Source: JACMLD01 sp044227095 (GTDB taxonomy: Bacteria > Bacteroidota > Bacteroidia > Chitinophagales > Chitinophagaceae). Taken from it: a stretch of DNA of 64,000 nucleotides. A program made the translations under genes and the position numbers. The DNA is taken from contig JBGAFV010000001.1 of assembly GCA_044227095.1 (NCBI GenBank), positions 4,340,001 to 4,404,000 of the forward strand, read 5' to 3'. The notes under the pieces are model-generated. The model was not told the origin of the DNA. It made no database searches and saw only the letters and a list, made by a program, of their open reading frames with translations. Positions 9,374 to 17,493 of this stretch are shown here, piece by piece (the stretch's first letter is position 1; every line of letters begins with the position of its first letter).

Positions 9374-11322
9374 TAAATATTTATTTCTATCAAAACAGAA
9401 GTTCCTTCATTTGGCGCAGATTGTACATCTAATTTACCTTTTAAAAAACTAATCCTGTTTCTAATATTACTCCACCCTATACCCGTTGCTTGCTTTAATG
9501 TGGAAATATCAAAACCTTTACCATCATCTTCAACAGTGATAGTCAATATTTTTTCTGTTTCGGCTGCATGCAATTGTACCAGTACATTCTTTGCAGCGGC
9601 ATGTTTCATTACATTGTTCAGCAATTCCTGTACAACCCGGTACACCGTAAGCATTGTTTTTTGATCCATTGCAGTTTTATCCATTCCAATAGAATGATAA
9701 CTGGTCCTTACCAGTCCGCTGCTGTTTATCTCCTTACAAAATTCTTTTAAAGCAGTATCAAGACCGTATTTAAACAACAATTCCGGCATCATATTATGGG
9801 CAACCCGCCGCATTTCGTTTATGGAACTATCCAGCATGTCAATACTGCGCTCAAATGCCTGTGCGTTATCCGGTGTCATTACCAGGTTTTCTTTCATGGT
9901 CTGGAAGGAATATTTTATTCCGCTCAGCATACCGCCCAATCCATCGTGCAGATCTTTTGCTAACCGGGTACGCTCCTGCTCTTCTCCTTTAAGTACTGCC
10001 TGGGTTGCTGTCAATTGTTTTTCAGTTTCCAACTCATCAATCTTTACCTGCTGCAGTTTTTGACGGCTTTTATAATTACGATAAAAAAGCAGTGAAATAA
10101 CCAGCAATGAAACTGCCCCTGCCATCAATAAATAATTAAGCGTAGATTTTTCTTTTAGCTGCGCCTGTTGCAATTGTATTTGCGCTTCTTTCTTCTGTAT
10201 TTCGTATTTCTTTTCTATGCGAACAGTGCTGCTGCCAATTGATTCATTCAATATACTATCGCTCAATAGTTCGTACTGGTAAAAATACTGGTAACCCAGC
10301 CTGTTGTTCTGCATCGCATAGTATATGCTCGATTGCAGCACAAACAATTTCTGTTTAACATCCCGCAAATTATATTGATTGGCCAGCAGCATGGCAGAAT
10401 CTGCCGTAAGTTTTGCGTTGGGGTAGTCTTTCGTCAATAGATAATAATAAGCCATTCCGTACATCGCATAGCCAACAAATTCATTGGCTTTATACTGCCG
10501 GGAAAGGCTAAGCGCTTTACCGGCAAATAGTTTCAGGCTGTCTAATTGCTGATTGCGAAGGGCTATTAAAGCATAATTGAGGTTGATTGTTATCTGCACC
10601 TGCGTTTCTCCTGTAATTACAGCCATCCTCTCGGCCTTTATTAAATAATATTTAGCCGAATCGTACAGGTGGAGGTTTATATAATTAGATGCAAGGTTAT
10701 TGTATGCCTGCTGCAGTGGCGTATTATTTTTTGTATTCACCAAGATAGCAATGGCACTCAGGCCATCGTTTGCCGCTTTTCTATATTGGTGCATAGAATT
10801 ATGCACCACCTGTAGTAAATTAAAAGTGAAGCCTTCGTACTGGTGAATATTGTTCCTGCTAAAGATTGCCTTTGCACCTTCAATATAATCAACAGCGTTT
10901 TCGTAATCTTCCAGTTGCTCGTATGCAATGGCAACATTTAACATGGTTCTGCCAATATCTGCGGAGTCCGCATGTTTTTTTGCATAATCCCAGGCCTCCA
11001 GGTGTGTTCTTAACAGGCTATCAAAATCGCCCTTCATATTCAGGATATCGCCATAATAGGTATAGTACGACAATACGCCTTCATGATATTTTATTTTTTT
11101 GCTCAGCTCTAAGCCCAGCAAACAATATTTTTCTGACAGCTTTAAATCTTTCTGGTAGTACTGAGCTGCCAGCAAGTAATACAATTTTACTTTAGACGAA
11201 TCATCTTTTGCACCTGCTATTTTCTGCAGCAAACTGTCTTTATTTGCAACAGGCTGCGCTTTAGCTGATAAATGGCAACACAAAAGCACCAGTAATAATT
11301 TTCCTATTGATTTTATCATCAA
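9373..11322 (-). CDS. TPR-containing sensor histidine kinase (HisKA_3 type)
   Basis: 649 aa. Signal peptide (cleavage near AKAQ), then a periplasmic helical TPR-like region (about 25-390), one membrane helix at about 393-412 (YLLMAGAVSLLVISLLFY) and a coiled segment. HisKA_3 dimerisation follows, with the phospho-acceptor His in LAKDLHDGLGG, and then a HATPase_c domain (VVQELLNNVMKHA; VEDDGKGFD; GIGWSNIRNRI). This architecture is common in Bacteroidota NarX-like systems with periplasmic TPR sensors. The partner is the overlapping regulator gene. Confidence 0.94.
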   Translation of the reverse strand: MMIKSIGKLLLVLLCCHLSAKAQPVANKDSLLQKIAGAKDDSSKVKLYYLLAAQYYQKDLKLSEKYCLLGLELSKKIKYHEGVLSYYTYYGDILNMKGDFDSLLRTHLEAWDYAKKHADSADIGRTMLNVAIAYEQLEDYENAVDYIEGAKAIFSRNNIHQYEGFTFNLLQVVHNSMHQYRKAANDGLSAIAILVNTKNNTPLQQAYNNLASNYINLHLYDSAKYYLIKAERMAVITGETQVQITINLNYALIALRNQQLDSLKLFAGKALSLSRQYKANEFVGYAMYGMAYYYLLTKDYPNAKLTADSAMLLANQYNLRDVKQKLFVLQSSIYYAMQNNRLGYQYFYQYELLSDSILNESIGSSTVRIEKKYEIQKKEAQIQLQQAQLKEKSTLNYLLMAGAVSLLVISLLFYRNYKSRQKLQQVKIDELETEKQLTATQAVLKGEEQERTRLAKDLHDGLGGMLSGIKYSFQTMKENLVMTPDNAQAFERSIDMLDSSINEMRRVAHNMMPELLFKYGLDTALKEFCKEINSSGLVRTSYHSIGMDKTAMDQKTMLTVYRVVQELLNNVMKHAAAKNVLVQLHAAETEKILTITVEDDGKGFDISTLKQATGIGWSNIRNRISFLKGKLDVQSAPNEGTSVLIEINI

Positions 11323-11358
11323 TTACGAAATTAACGGTGATGGTTCGTTTTTTTCATT

Positions 11359-13662
11359 TTATTGTTTAATGAATGGAGAAGTTTTTGTTTCGCCGCCGGT
11401 AGCTATCCATTTACACCAGTAAACGCCAGGTGCCAATGACTGTACATTTATTACCGTGGTGCCTTCTTTTACATTTTGTTGCTGCAATACAGACCCTGTG
11501 CTGTTGATAATAGTGACTGTTCCGGCCTTGCTTATCATTTTTAAAACACCATTGGCAACAGGATTGCCAATGATAGCAAATGAGGTATTGCTTTGTCTGT
11601 CGCTGGCTTTAATTACTATTGTCTTGCTTTGGGTAAATTTACCATCAGCGTCTATCATTTTCAACCGGTAATAACTGATAGGAACAGGATTGCTGGTATC
11701 TGTAAAACTGTAGTAGTGGTTACCGTTAGTATTGGCTGCGCTTATGGAACCAATATTTGTAAAGGCGATTCCATCGCCACTGCGTTCTATGCCAAAGCTT
11801 TTTGTATTGAGTTCATCCGTTGTTACCCAGGTAAGCAGGTTGCCGGCATCGGTATTTTGTCCTTTAAAAGAAATAAGCGTTAGCGGAAGGGAACTTACAG
11901 TGTTGCCCAGGATGTATTCTGTGCTTTCTCCAGAGAGGGTTAATGTTTTAGAAAGTATATTTAAAACCGCACCGCCATTACTCCAATTGGCGTCGGCATT
12001 GTTGCTACGCTTAAAGAGCGCCACATTGTTTTCATTGCCCGCATTTACTTGTGGATTGCCGTTGTAATTGTACACCGCTGTGTATTGCGGACTGGTGCCC
12101 CCTGCCTGGAACACACCAAAGTATTTATTATTGCTACCAACGCCCTGTGTACCTGTAAGTGTATTGGGCATGTTATCTACCCTGTACACCTGTATGCCAT
12201 CGGGGTTGCCGGAAGATGATGTTACAGTAAACGATTCACCACCTGGGTGGGAAATACTCGCTGTCTTCACCGTATTGGCGTAATCATATGCAGATGCATC
12301 ACCAATTGATGCACCACTGGTTACCCTTGCCGGGCTGTTGATGAGTGTACCATAATTGGCATGACCACTTTTATCGTACAGCGTACTGCCCACCATTTCA
12401 TCCATATCGTAATAACCTACCAGGTTGCTGTATAGCGGATCGCTGTTGGTAATTTTATGACACATCCTGTCCCTTATCTGTGTGGGTGTTAAGGCAGTGC
12501 TCCACAAACGCACTTCATCCATTTGGCCATTCCAATTTCGGCCACCACTACCCCACCTTCCCAATCGCAGAAAATTACCACTGTAGTTTACCGGCCCTGC
12601 GCCGTAACTGTTAGACTGCGATAAAACACCATTAACGTATGCTTCTATTGCAGTGGCACTTTTTACCAAAGTAAGATGCTGCCATACATTGGGGGTAAGC
12701 GCAAATTGAGCGGACACACCATTTATGCCAAAAATGTAAGTGTCAGATGGCCCTCCCGTATTTAACTGGCAAACCCAATTTGTGGTAGAACCAGAATGGT
12801 TATTGTCGATAATATCTGCAAATATTACTTGTGTGCCCCCTGGTTTCAACCACATATCGATGGTAAAATCCTGGTAAGTAAACCAGCTGCCCAGGTCTAC
12901 ATTATTGTTATTGCCATTAAGATCAATTGCATTGCCGCTGCCAGGTACGCTGGCGGGGATTGCGTCGTTAAAATATGAAGTAGCTATTTGCGAAGCAGAT
13001 AATACGCCATTATAAATTTTAACCTCATCCAGTATGCCATTTAGCGGAAAGGCAAGACCACCATTTTCATAAGCGGCGCCCAACAAAAGCGGGGTATTAT
13101 CGTAAGGAATAGCAGCGGTATAACTCCCTGTACTTATCAACAGTCCGTCTACATATAAAGACCGTGTGCTGTTGGCTGCATCTACGGTAAAAACAATCAT
13201 TTTCCATTCGTTGTCTACTTGCGGTGCAGACACTGCTACTACATCTCCGCATCCTAAAGAGTTAGAAACATAACCACTGAATTTGTTGTCGGCAGTACCC
13301 AGGAACCATGAATCGTTTATACAAGAGCCAACGGCTTTATCTACAAAAGTTTTTGGTGAATTATCAAAAGGGGTATTCAATTTTACCCAACAGGAAATAG
13401 AAATACTGGCTGGCTTAAGCAAGGGGTTGTCTGCAACCGTTATATTGATGTTGCCGTTACTACCCGGAAAACTCATGGCCCCATTGGCATTACCGTATCT
13501 GTCTGCAGCAGGTGTAACCGCTCCGTTTATTATGCCATTTAATGCATTGCCACTGGCGTCTGTAGCATTACCATTAAGCGGATAATATGCAACAAGGGTT
13601 TGTGCTGCGCATGGCTGTGCTATAAAAAAAATAAATACTAATAGGTAGAAGTATGATTTCAT
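11359..13662 (-). CDS. Secreted LamG-domain protein with type IX secretion sorting tail
   Basis: The start is taken at 13662, where a signal peptide begins (MKSYFYLLVFIFFIAQPCAAQ), rather than the 15-codon longer frame. About 767 aa. Two LamG/concanavalin-like domains: the first begins LVAYYPLNGNATDASG (about 22-215), the second SWFTYQDFTIDMWLKPG (about 240-400). A linker and a fibronectin-like stretch (LISFKGQNTDAGNLLTW) follow. The C-terminal type A T9SS domain (about 695-767) contains NPVANGVLKM and LAPGVYWCKW. It should be exported through the type IX system and bound to the surface. The ligand is unknown. Confidence 0.87.
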   Translation of the reverse strand: MKSYFYLLVFIFFIAQPCAAQTLVAYYPLNGNATDASGNALNGIINGAVTPAADRYGNANGAMSFPGSNGNINITVADNPLLKPASISISCWVKLNTPFDNSPKTFVDKAVGSCINDSWFLGTADNKFSGYVSNSLGCGDVVAVSAPQVDNEWKMIVFTVDAANSTRSLYVDGLLISTGSYTAAIPYDNTPLLLGAAYENGGLAFPLNGILDEVKIYNGVLSASQIATSYFNDAIPASVPGSGNAIDLNGNNNNVDLGSWFTYQDFTIDMWLKPGGTQVIFADIIDNNHSGSTTNWVCQLNTGGPSDTYIFGINGVSAQFALTPNVWQHLTLVKSATAIEAYVNGVLSQSNSYGAGPVNYSGNFLRLGRWGSGGRNWNGQMDEVRLWSTALTPTQIRDRMCHKITNSDPLYSNLVGYYDMDEMVGSTLYDKSGHANYGTLINSPARVTSGASIGDASAYDYANTVKTASISHPGGESFTVTSSSGNPDGIQVYRVDNMPNTLTGTQGVGSNNKYFGVFQAGGTSPQYTAVYNYNGNPQVNAGNENNVALFKRSNNADANWSNGGAVLNILSKTLTLSGESTEYILGNTVSSLPLTLISFKGQNTDAGNLLTWVTTDELNTKSFGIERSGDGIAFTNIGSISAANTNGNHYYSFTDTSNPVPISYYRLKMIDADGKFTQSKTIVIKASDRQSNTSFAIIGNPVANGVLKMISKAGTVTIINSTGSVLQQQNVKEGTTVINVQSLAPGVYWCKWIATGGETKTSPFIKQ

Positions 13663-13832
13663 TGTACTGTTTTTATGCAGCAAAAATGAAAACAAATGAA
13701 GCGCCATCGCATCGTTAAAAAGAATGATTTTTTCTACCAGGCCGGACTGGCAATAGGCTGATTACTGCGTAAAGCCAAAAACAACAATTCGGGCTTATGG
13801 TCGTTTTATTTACGACCAATCCTGAAAAACCC

Positions 13833-14558
13833 ATGGCCAGATTTATTACTACCAATGCCATTTCTCAAAACCTGGAACAGATCATCCTGGAGGCAAGGTC
13901 CAACCTGATACTATTGTCGCCCTATTTAAAGTTATCGTCTAAAATAGCCGAATCTTTGATGATTGCATCCAATAAAGGTGTCCGTATTCAGCTAATCTAT
14001 GGAAAGGGAAAAGAAAAGTTGAAGGCAGCAGACCGGAAAGCCCTAGCTGTACTACGCAATTTACAATTATACTATTTCGAAAAATTACATGCTAAATGCT
14101 ATTTCAATGAAGAGACCATGATAATCACTTCTATGAACATGCATGAATATTCTGCCCGCAACAACAGTGAGTTTGGCCTGTTAATAAACAGAAAAGAAGA
14201 CACTCAAATTTTTAATGATGCATTCAGAGAATCCTTGTCCATTCTCGGCCAGCTCAGCCCGCAACACCTGGGAGATTTAAAGCAGGTAGAAAAAAGAACA
14301 ATCCCTGATAACAGTGTTAAAGATTTGTTTGGAGTAACAAATCCTGTTTCTAAAAAACAAGGCGTTTGCATTGGTTGTGGTGATCCTATTCCCAAAAATC
14401 TTAAACGCCCCTATTGTTTAGAGTGTTACCATGATTTTTTGGATGATGAGGATTTTAATGAACATGAATTGTATTGTCACACTTGCGGAGAAATTAGTGA
14501 AACAACCATTTACAGGCCACAGTGTATTTCTTGTTATAAAGCTGCTGTACAATTATGA
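13833..14558 (+). CDS. Phospholipase-D-like protein with two C-terminal zinc ribbons
   Basis: The start is taken at 13833 (MARFITTNAIS); an in-frame ATG 12 codons upstream is possible. About 241 aa. Residues 1-145 resemble a PLD-like nuclease half: the motif KLHAKCYF (HxK) is followed by MIITSMNMHEYSARNNSEFG, as in DISARM/Zn-ribbon PLD proteins, but with one HKD copy only. Two CxxC pairs follow (CIGCG...CLECY at about 183-204 and CHTCG...CISCY at about 220-237), which suggests nucleic-acid binding. A role as a cytoplasmic nuclease-like protein is an inference. No membrane segments are seen. Confidence 0.7.
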   Translation: MARFITTNAISQNLEQIILEARSNLILLSPYLKLSSKIAESLMIASNKGVRIQLIYGKGKEKLKAADRKALAVLRNLQLYYFEKLHAKCYFNEETMIITSMNMHEYSARNNSEFGLLINRKEDTQIFNDAFRESLSILGQLSPQHLGDLKQVEKRTIPDNSVKDLFGVTNPVSKKQGVCIGCGDPIPKNLKRPYCLECYHDFLDDEDFNEHELYCHTCGEISETTIYRPQCISCYKAAVQL

Positions 14559-14764
14559 AAATAATGCTTGGCTCTATACTCTTTCTTTGTTGTTTGTCTT
14601 ACCAGGAGAAAGTGTACATCTGCAAATCGGGAACCAGCTATGCTTACCACAACAAACTATGCCAGGGTTTGCGCAATTGCAATAGTACCATTGATACGGT
14701 TACTATTGCGCAGGCATACCAAACCGGGCATAAAAAAGCCTGTGGTTACTGTTATAGACGTTAA
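14555..14764 (+). CDS. Small exported Cys-rich protein, function unknown
   Basis: 69 aa. It overlaps the end of the preceding gene by 4 bases (ATGA), a sign of translational coupling. A short hydrophobic signal (MKIMLGSILFLCCLSYQ) is followed by VYICKSGTSYAYHNKLCQGLRNC and CGYCYRR, a compact Cys/His-rich domain seen in many small Bacteroidota exported proteins. It might bind a metal or be stabilised by disulfides. No function is known. Confidence 0.65.
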   Translation: MKIMLGSILFLCCLSYQEKVYICKSGTSYAYHNKLCQGLRNCNSTIDTVTIAQAYQTGHKKACGYCYRR

Positions 14765-14868
14765 GCTAAAGATGGATGAAGATTTTTTTGTGCTAAATTT
14801 ACTACTGTGAAAGTATTCCCTTGTTTTCAGCATTGCTGGCAAAAGCCAACCCTAAAAAAAGGAAAAGC

Positions 14869-15153
14869 ATGAAAGTATTAATAATCTTCTTTTGCATTGG
14901 CATTGCCGGGTGTGGTGAAGAATGTGGCACAAAAAGCCAGCCTATTGCTTCAAAGGAGTTAACTACTTTTGATAAGGCTATTAAAAATATGACCGATTCT
15001 GTAACTAAGAAAAAATTTGGCATTCATACAGTTGTATTTGATGAAGTAGAAATCCTTGTGCAACAGGCGCTAAAAGATACCACTACACTTAATCTGCACA
15101 TTAGCCTTCCTCCAGTGCATAGTTCATCGCCGGGACAACACCGAAAAAAATAA
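14869..15153 (+). CDS. Short putative lipoprotein, function unknown
   Basis: 94 aa from an ATG at 14869, preceded by GGAAAAG. A signal with lipobox IGIAGC (Cys about residue 14) is followed by a Lys-rich helical stretch and a KFGIHTVVFDEVEILVQQALKDTTTLNLHI segment. Its last codons run into the poly-A of the terminator-like sequence that precedes the tandem repeats, so the C-terminus may be disturbed. No homologue is recognised. Confidence 0.5.
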   Translation: MKVLIIFFCIGIAGCGEECGTKSQPIASKELTTFDKAIKNMTDSVTKKKFGIHTVVFDEVEILVQQALKDTTTLNLHISLPPVHSSSPGQHRKK

Positions 15154-15180
15154 CAGGAACACTTTCTGCAGTATCCCTGT
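15144..15180. repeat. Terminator-like sequence duplicated on the far side of the tandem repeats
   Basis: The stretch A7, TAACAGGAACACTTT, then a few bases and TCCCTGT recurs almost unchanged at 15577-15609, so the block between is bracketed by near-direct repeats. Here the potential stem CAGG/CCTG is weaker than in the downstream copy. Confidence 0.6.
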
Positions 15181-15239
15181 CTTCCGTGATGCTGTCCTCA
15201 CCAACCACATAGAATAACATTCAAGTCCACGAGATCCCT

Positions 15240-15573
15240 CCTTCGTCGGGATGACAAAAAGCAAAAGTTCTTTGCGCTGCACCTTTGCGCTCTTGGCGAG
15301 AAATAAAAAAACAGCCGCGAAAGTTATTTGCGCTGCCCCTTTGCGATCTTGGCGAGAAATAAAAGAGTACCCTCGAAAGTTCTTTGCGCCGCCCCTTTGC
15401 GCTCTTGGCGAGAAACAAAAACATAACCTCGAAAGCTCTTTGCGCTGCCCCTTTGCGCTCTTTGCGAGAAATAAAAAGAGTACCCTCGAAAGCTCTTTGC
15501 GCTGCCCCTTTGCGCCCTTTGCGAGAAACAAAAGAGTAACCTCAAAAGTTCTTTGCGCCGCTCTTTGCGAGAA
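15240..15573. repeat. Tandem array of a ~56-bp repeat (copy block 2)
   Basis: Six units begin near 15268, 15326, 15382, 15438, 15494 and 15551 (the last shortened). The units share the core TTTGCGCTGCCCCTTTGCG with GAGAAA and an A-run, and are introduced by CGGGATGACAAAAAGC. They are the same repeat as at 8485-8745. Open frames on both strands across the block are artefacts of the repeat. Confidence 0.85.
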
Positions 15574-15613
15574 ACAAAAAAAATAACAGGAACACTTTTG
15601 CATCCCTGTTATT
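15574..15613 (-). terminator. Rho-independent terminator of the minus-strand gene that ends at 15627
   Basis: Perfect 9-bp stem, AATAACAGG at 15582-15590 and its complement at 15605-15613. On the minus strand it is followed by a T-run (A-run on the plus strand at 15576-15583). Confidence 0.7.
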
Positions 15614-15626
15614 CAATCCATTTTAA

Positions 15627-16256
15627 TTAAGATACAATTCTGCTGATAACAGTACTGTACACTGCCTGGCCCCTTGTGCCAATGGCACCTGCTTTAAACA
15701 TTACCAATTTACCTACGGGCAAACCTGTAAATGTATAAGAACTTACAGAAGACGGAACATGCACCCATGCATCGTTTACCTGTGGAGCCTCGCACCAGAA
15801 AAACAAATAGCCTTTACAATTGTCAACCGCAGAAACAGACAGCATTACATCGCCGGAGTTTTTGCCTATTTCCACTGTAAAGTTTTCGATACTGCCCAAA
15901 GCCGAACCAGCTTTTGTTTCTGAATTGGCATCAAACCCGCTGCTTAAAATAAGCGACCTGCTGATGGTGCCATTTTCAACCGTGTTGGCCACATAGTTGA
16001 TGTACTCCTTGGTAGCAGATAAAATATCCTGCAAGGCCTGCCTGGCTTCTTTTTTCTGCGCCATTTTAATTTTGTCTTTCGACTCTGCCTGTACCATGCT
16101 TGCGCTAAAAGTGGTAATGGCGGCACCCAGTTTATCCAGCCCAATAGGTGGATTGGGAAAATTGGCATTGCCCGTCATGCTGGCCAGTACGGCGCCAGCC
16201 AGGGCTTCCAGCTTTCCATCATTCATTGCCTTAAAATTTAAAACTACACGGGTCAT
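15627..16256 (-). CDS. Protein of unknown function with a fibronectin-III-like C-terminus
   Basis: 209 aa with no signal peptide or membrane segment. Residues 1-110 are helical and Lys/Ala-rich (KIKMAQKKEARQALQDILSATKEYINYVA). Residues 120-209 look like a small beta-sandwich (SSVSSYTFTGLPVGKLVMFKAGAIGTRGQ, similar to fibronectin III ends). Single-gene unit with its own terminator. Similar proteins of unknown role are frequent in Bacteroidota. No function can be assigned. Confidence 0.7.
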   Translation of the reverse strand: MTRVVLNFKAMNDGKLEALAGAVLASMTGNANFPNPPIGLDKLGAAITTFSASMVQAESKDKIKMAQKKEARQALQDILSATKEYINYVANTVENGTISRSLILSSGFDANSETKAGSALGSIENFTVEIGKNSGDVMLSVSAVDNCKGYLFFWCEAPQVNDAWVHVPSSVSSYTFTGLPVGKLVMFKAGAIGTRGQAVYSTVISRIVS

Positions 16257-16444
16257 ATATTATTTTTTTAATTAATTAAATGCACCAACACCTGTATGTT
16301 TACTACACTGTTTTACAGGAGCAAGGCGCAATTGACTTTTTTTTGACGGTGAAACCACAAAAAACGATAGCATGCATTGCCGAATAAAAAAGAAGATTAC
16401 GTGTATTTATTTAATGCAGTTACCGTAAGACGACGGAGAATAAT

Positions 16445-16590
16445 ATGATTGAAAACGCTTTTACAACAACCGGAAATGGGTTTACGATGACTGGAAACCT
16501 GTTTTCAATTACAGGAAAGCTGTTTGCAATGGCTGTATATGCATTTGCAATGACCCAAAACTTGTTTTGAATAACCGAAAACAACTTTCC
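16445..16590. repeat. Degenerate ~21-22-bp tandem repeats upstream of the cassette array
   Basis: About seven imperfect units of the type GGAAACCTGTTTTCAATTAC succeed each other with a 21-22-bp period. On the minus strand they encode a heptad-like pattern (e.g. LFKTSFG, PLQTAFL) in an open frame with no recognisable start context, so they could be a decayed repeat-protein gene or simple repeats. The rest of the 16257-16803 spacer contains no gene I can support. Confidence 0.55.
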
Positions 16591-16803
16591 AGCGGGTGTA
16601 ATGGCATGTTTAACGATAGAAATGGATGCATATGTGCGGGATTGCGCAGAAGAACGTGAATGCAGTGGCTATTAATGAGTTGTATCGTCGCAAGTTTCCA
16701 GGTTTTGTTACATTTTGCACAAATAGGTATAAATGATTGAGAAGCAGCCGAACAATTTTTGTAATTTGGAAAAGAAGTGATTCGTATATTCGACAATACG
16801 ACC

Positions 16804-16810
16804 GTTGGGC
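16804..16810 (+). other. First recombination core (GTTGGGC) at the array boundary
   Basis: GTTGGGCGTA opens cassette 1 and is the exact complement of its end (TACGCCCAAC, 17269-17278). No left arm with an RYYYAAC box was found upstream, so this may be an attI-like or degraded site that marks the array's beginning. Confidence 0.6.
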
Positions 16811-16903
16811 GTAATTCACCGATAATCTTATGAACCTGTAAACTTCGTAACAAGGTTTTGAGACGGTTAGGAAATTGGAAAATACAAAAAGTTGTTACAA
16901 ACA

Positions 16904-17266
16904 ATGGAATACAAAGAAATTCCAGAATTCTCTGAAATACGAACACTTGCGGATCTCAAAAGTAGCGACCCAGAAAAAATCATTTATGCGATGCTTTCTG
17001 TCGTGCTATATAGTGGCAACTATAAGTTGTCAATTGAATCAACTCGGCCTTTTTTTAAGAGTCTCAATGAAAATATCAAAGGATGTTCCATTGAATGTAT
17101 TTCTCATATAGCGAGACTGTGGCATGAATTGCCAGAGGACTTTATTGACATCGCAAGAAGAGCGGTTGACGACGAGAGTAGTTGGGTGCGTAGCAAAGCT
17201 GACGATACTTTAGATGACTTGGAAGTATTTATTAAAGATTTTAAAAGAACGAAATCCGACAAATGA
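16904..17266 (+). CDS. Cassette 1: small HEAT-like protein, function unknown
   Basis: The start is taken at the ATG at 16904 (MEYKEIPEF); a TTG 4 codons upstream is in frame. About 120 aa, cytoplasmic, acidic and helical. LWHELPEDFIDIARRAVDDESSWVRSKADDTLDDL resembles a HEAT/armadillo repeat as found in bacterial immunity and DNA-glycosylase-like helical proteins. It stops 5 bases before the RYYYAAC box of the next site. Function unknown. Confidence 0.65.
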   Translation: MEYKEIPEFSEIRTLADLKSSDPEKIIYAMLSVVLYSGNYKLSIESTRPFFKSLNENIKGCSIECISHIARLWHELPEDFIDIARRAVDDESSWVRSKADDTLDDLEVFIKDFKRTKSDK

Positions 17267-17271
17267 ACTAC

Positions 17272-17465
17272 GCCCAACAGGGGGTTTTCTGCTATGCTGG
17301 CTGAAGAATATATACTGATCGTCCCGTTCGCTTATCATTTGTAGTTCGGGCTGGACGAATAAAGCCGAGCTGCATAATATAATATCATCTACATAACTTT
17401 ACTCAGCTTCGGTTCCGGGCTGACGAATCACGGAATATCAGCACAGCAGAAAACCCCTGTTGGGC
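17272..17465 (+). repeat. attC-like site 1 (194 bp)
   Basis: GCCCAAC at 17272-17278 and GTTGGGC at 17459-17465. The outer arms pair over 21 nt (17272-17293 with 17445-17465), with one unpaired G in the left arm, exactly like the extrahelical base of attC sites. Inner segments (TGCTG, GTCCCG/CGGGCTGAC) continue the fold. Confidence 0.85.
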
Positions 17466-17493
17466 GAAAATTTTTAAAATTACACTTCTTAGT

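Noticed and set aside
12796..13585. Plus-strand frames inside the LamG gene
   Set aside because: Antisense shadows of a well-supported secreted protein.
14568..14842. Alternative small frames around the 69-aa exported protein
   Set aside because: The 14555 frame has the coupled ATGA start and a signal peptide; the others lack both.
15124..15603. Open frames over the second repeat block
   Set aside because: Same repeat-derived artefact as at 8.5 kb.
16257..16903. An integrase gene upstream of the first cassette
   Set aside because: Neither strand of this spacer nor the neighbouring genes encode a tyrosine-recombinase-like protein.
16509..16946. Minus-strand frame of 145 codons next to the array
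   Set aside because: Its C-terminal half is made of the degenerate 21-nt repeats and its N-terminal half overlaps cassette 1 in antisense; no family or start signal supports it.
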